Shown one piece after another: positions 13,373 through 15,232 of a stretch of 15,232 bases of DNA (its first letter is position 1; each line of letters begins with the position of its first letter). This DNA is from Verrucomicrobiota bacterium (lineage in GTDB: Bacteria > Verrucomicrobiota > Verrucomicrobiia > Chthoniobacterales > UBA10450), in the NCBI GenBank assembly GCA_003218785.1, contig QHOM01000162.1:1-15232 (forward strand), given 5' to 3'. A model generated the notes under the pieces. It did not search any database. It was not told where the DNA came from and worked only from the letters and a program-made list of their open reading frames with translations. The translations under genes and the position numbers were made by a program.

Positions 13373-14444
13373 GTGTTTGAGCTTCTCGCCCAAGACACTC
13401 GATCCAAAGCACGGTGCGGCCGACTGGCGACCGCGCACGGCGTGATCGAGACGCCGGCGTTTATCCCGGTGGGAACGCAAGGCACCGTGAAGGCGGTCAC
13501 TCCGCGGGAACTACGCGAGCTCAAGGCACAGATTTCTGACCGATAGCGGCGGTTATCAGATTTTTTCGCTGGCGAAGCTGCGGAAGATCACGGAAGAGGG
13601 CGTCCATTTTCAGAATCATGTCGATGGGACGCCGGCGTTTATTTCGCCGGAAATCGCGATGGAAATTCAGGCGGCGCTTGGCAGCAACATCGTCATGGTG
13701 CTGGATGAATGCGCGCCGTATCCCTGTGAATACGATTACGCGGCACGCAGCGCGGAGATGACGGCGCGCTGGGCGGCGCGCTGTAAGCGCGCTGTAGAAG
13801 CAGGCGTGTCGCCTGCAAATTCAAGAGATGCGGCCGACACGGCCGCCGCTACATCCCGCCATCTTGTTTTCGGCATTGTCCAGGGCGCGACGTTTGATGA
13901 TCTTCGCCAGCAAAACGCGCAGGCGATTGTCGGTCTTGATTTCGATGGGTACGCCATTGGTGGCGTGAGCGTGGGCGAGCCGGAGGAGGAAATGATGCGA
14001 GCCGTGGAATCGAGCGAGCCGTTTTTGCCCAAAGAAAAACCTCGCTATGCGATGGGACTTGGCACGCCACCGCAGTTGCTCGAAATGATCGCACGCGGAA
14101 TGGACATGTTCGATTGCGTGCTACCTACCCGGCTTGCGCGCAATGGTACGGCCTTTACATCCACGGGCACGCTCAATTTAAAAAATGCGGAGTTCGCGCT
14201 GGACAAGAGTCCGATCGAAGGAAATTGCACTTGTCCCGCCTGCCTGGAATTCACGCGTGGCTACATCCGGCATCTCATCAAAGCCGAGGAGATTCTCGGA
14301 CTACGCTTGATCACTATGCACAATCTACATTTTTATCTTGATCTAATGAGGCGATCACAGACTGCAATTGGGAATGGAGACTTCCACGAATTTCGAAAAA
14401 CATTCGTATCAGGATACAGAACGCGCGATTTCGATCCCGGGTAG
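13373..14444 (+). pseudogene. tgt: tRNA-guanine transglycosylase gene with internal deletion and frameshift
   Basis: Tgt exchanges guanine-34 for a queuosine precursor in certain tRNAs. The N-terminal part (from a likely GTG at 13373) reads FELLAQDTRSKARCGRL, HGVIETPAFIPVGTQGTVKA and ends at ELKAQI. The frame then changes and the next recognisable sequence is FLTDSGGYQIFSLAKLRKIT (from 13533). E. coli Tgt has 32 residues between these points (ILGNTFHLWLRPG and on), so about 98 bp is missing. The rest is complete: DSGG general-base Asp, the nucleophile in GMDMFDCVLPTR, Zn ligands CTCPAC and His in TMHNLHFY. A repeat-derived stretch (VEAGVSPANSRDAADTAAA) sits before VFGIVQG. As shown it cannot make active enzyme. 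Assembly error is possible. Confidence 0.85.
13793..13853. repeat. Dispersed hairpin repeat lying in frame inside tgt
   Basis: An outer stem of TGTAG (13793–13797) and CTACA (13849–13853) encloses two perfect 6 bp hairpins. These are GCAGGC-gtgtc-GCCTGC (13800–13816) and GCGGCC-gacac-GGCCGC (13830–13846), whose loops GTGTC and GACAC are complementary. The stretch stays in the tgt frame and adds roughly 15 residues relative to E. coli Tgt, at a surface-type variable position between RWAARCKR and LVFGIVQG. Confidence 0.75.
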
Positions 14445-14491
14445 GGACATCGCGCCGCGATGTCGAGACGGCGCAGCGTACCGTCCCTACC
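14440..14491. repeat. Dispersed hairpin repeat at the tgt 3' end
   Basis: A 9 bp outer stem GGTAGGGAC (14440–14448) with GTCCCTACC (14483–14491) encloses a 19 bp palindrome centred on 14455 (GACATCGCG-c-CGCGATGTC, which shares its first GAC with the outer stem) and a weaker GACGG–CCGTC arm. The tgt stop TAG (14442–14444) is part of the outer stem. The layout matches the copies at 6011 and 13793. Confidence 0.75.
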
Positions 14492-14495
14492 ACGG

Positions 14496-14507
14496 CGGAA
14501 TGACAAA
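14496..14507. repeat. 12 bp direct repeat CGGAATGACAAA, copy 1 (before yajC)
   Basis: CGGAATGACAAA lies in the tgt–yajC gap, just after the hairpin repeat. The identical 12-mer recurs at 14911–14922 on the other side of yajC. This copy lacks the ATTCC partner seen at the second copy and may be half of the same element. Confidence 0.6.
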
Positions 14508-14560
14508 CAGCGATTGCAGCGGACGCATTCGCGCTTAACGTGCGCTCTCCAATTCTTGAT

Positions 14561-14884
14561 ATGCTCTGGATGTTTCTAGCTCAGGCACAAGGCGCCGCTC
14601 CGACAAGCAGTCCGGCGAGCGGAATCGGCTTCTTCGTGCCGTTCATTTTCATTTTTATCATCATGTATTTCGTGATGATCCGGCCGCAGAAAAAACGGCA
14701 GGTGCAGCAACAGAAATTGATTGCGAGTATAAAGACGGGCGACCGCGTAGTAACGAACGGTGGCATTCACGGCCTTATCTCCAACGTGAAGGAGACCACA
14801 GTAATCGTAAAGGTAGCTGACAACGTAAAGGTCGAGATGGAAAAATCGGCTATCGCAACGGTGCTGAAATCGGTTGAATCTTAA
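14561..14884 (+). CDS. yajC: Sec translocon auxiliary subunit YajC
   Basis: YajC is a small single-span membrane protein that associates with SecDF and YidC. From ATG 14561 the product is 107 residues. A short Gln/Ala-rich lead is followed by the transmembrane segment GIGFFVPFIFIFIIMYFVM (about residues 21–39). The diagnostic IRPQKKRQ comes next, then the cytosolic domain IKTGDRVVTNGGIHGLISNV. The frame opens with a GTG at 14540, which would add MRSPILD. I prefer the ATG, but no Shine-Dalgarno decides it. The order tgt–yajC–secD is the classic one. Confidence 0.95.
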   Translation: MLWMFLAQAQGAAPTSSPASGIGFFVPFIFIFIIMYFVMIRPQKKRQVQQQKLIASIKTGDRVVTNGGIHGLISNVKETTVIVKVADNVKVEMEKSAIATVLKSVES

Positions 14885-14894
14885 ACAGTGAGAG

Positions 14895-14922
14895 ATTCCT
14901 TGACTCCGTCCGGAATGACAAA
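14895..14922. repeat. Small hairpin element between yajC and secD, with 12 bp repeat copy 2
   Basis: ATTCC (14895–14899) can pair with GGAAT (14912–14916), and the right arm carries CGGAATGACAAA, the same 12-mer as at 14496. It fills the 41 bp gap just before the secD ATG. I recall similar GATTCC…GGAATGACA elements scattered in soil bacterial genomes, but cannot confirm copy number here. Confidence 0.5.
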
Positions 14923-14925
14923 GAA

Positions 14926-15232
14926 ATGACCCCTGCGCTGACATTTTTTATCGGGCTCGTCATGCTCATTCTCTTCGGGTGGTACTTTGCGACCGATCAA
15001 GGCCTCCGGAAACGCCTGCTCGCAGCCACGCTGATGCTGCTTCTCCTCACTTTCAGCATCATCACGATCTGGCCGCCACAGAAAAAAATCGCGCTCGGCC
15101 TCGACATTCAAGGCGGCACGTCCTTCCTCATCCGGTTGAAGGGCGGCGACAAAGAAGTGAACAAGGGCATGCTCGACCAGGCAGTCGAGGTCATTCGCAA
15201 GCGCGTCGATTATTTTGGCGGCGGCGAACCAA
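14926..15232 (+). CDS. secD: Protein translocase subunit SecD, N-terminal part (cut by window edge)
   Basis: SecD, with SecF, uses the proton gradient to help pull secreted proteins across the inner membrane. The first 102 residues are present. They begin MTPALTFFIG, with hydrophobic spans at about 5–20 and 31–48. The family signature LGLDIQGGTSFLIRL follows, then QAVEVIRKRVDYFGGGEP, where the first periplasmic domain begins. A second hydrophobic span before the signature means one more than in E. coli SecD. SecD and SecF may be fused, but the end is outside the window. Confidence 0.93.
   Translation, partial: MTPALTFFIGLVMLILFGWYFATDQGLRKRLLAATLMLLLLTFSIITIWPPQKKIALGLDIQGGTSFLIRLKGGDKEVNKGMLDQAVEVIRKRVDYFGGGEP

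Noticed and set aside
14440..14491. Rho-independent terminator after tgt
   Set aside because: The hairpin lacks a following T-run and resembles the two other repeat copies, so it is listed as a repeat.

Overview
The window is a bacterial housekeeping locus with two divergent blocks. The minus strand (about 12205 down to 1) carries the fused str–S10–spc ribosomal protein cluster. The plus strand (about 12270 to 15232) carries a broken SAP-domain gene, a broken tgt, yajC and the start of secD. I infer a member of the PVC superphylum, most likely Verrucomicrobia. The reasons are that fusA is followed directly by rpsJ without tuf, that rpsN (S14) is missing between rplE and rpsH, and that several r-proteins carry long Ala/Lys/Pro-rich tails. 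To my knowledge Chlamydia shares the first two traits. The lineage is an inference from gene order, not a measured result.

Minus strand, in transcription order: a sigma70-like promoter (12205–12178), a strong hairpin plus T-run in the leader (12168–12122) that looks like an attenuator, then rpsL, rpsG, fusA, rpsJ, rplC, rplD, rplW, rplB, rpsS, an unexpected gene for a secreted coiled-coil protein, rplV, rpsC, rplP, rpmC, rpsQ, rplN, rplX, rplE, rpsH, rplF, rplR, and the first codons of a gene that is probably rpsE. Spacing is mostly a few bases, with 4-base ATGA overlaps at fusA/rpsJ, rplC/rplD and rplN/rplX, so it reads as one long operon. The only large breaks are around the coiled-coil gene (rplB–rpsS 103 bp, that gene–rplV 104 bp), and these gaps hold repeats.

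Plus strand: a SAP-domain protein gene is readable only across three frames (12266–13204). It is followed by a possible 49-residue small ORF, then tgt–yajC–secD in the classic order. tgt lacks about 32 conserved residues and changes frame at that point. Downstream of the deletion it carries an in-frame copy of a hairpin repeat. All other genes are intact, so the damage is concentrated in the two genes next to the str promoter.

The most distinctive non-gene feature is a dispersed repeat with an outer stem related to GTAG/CTAC enclosing inner hairpins. It occurs between rplB and rpsS, inside tgt, and at the tgt stop codon. I see no tRNA, rRNA, CRISPR array, transposase or phage module.
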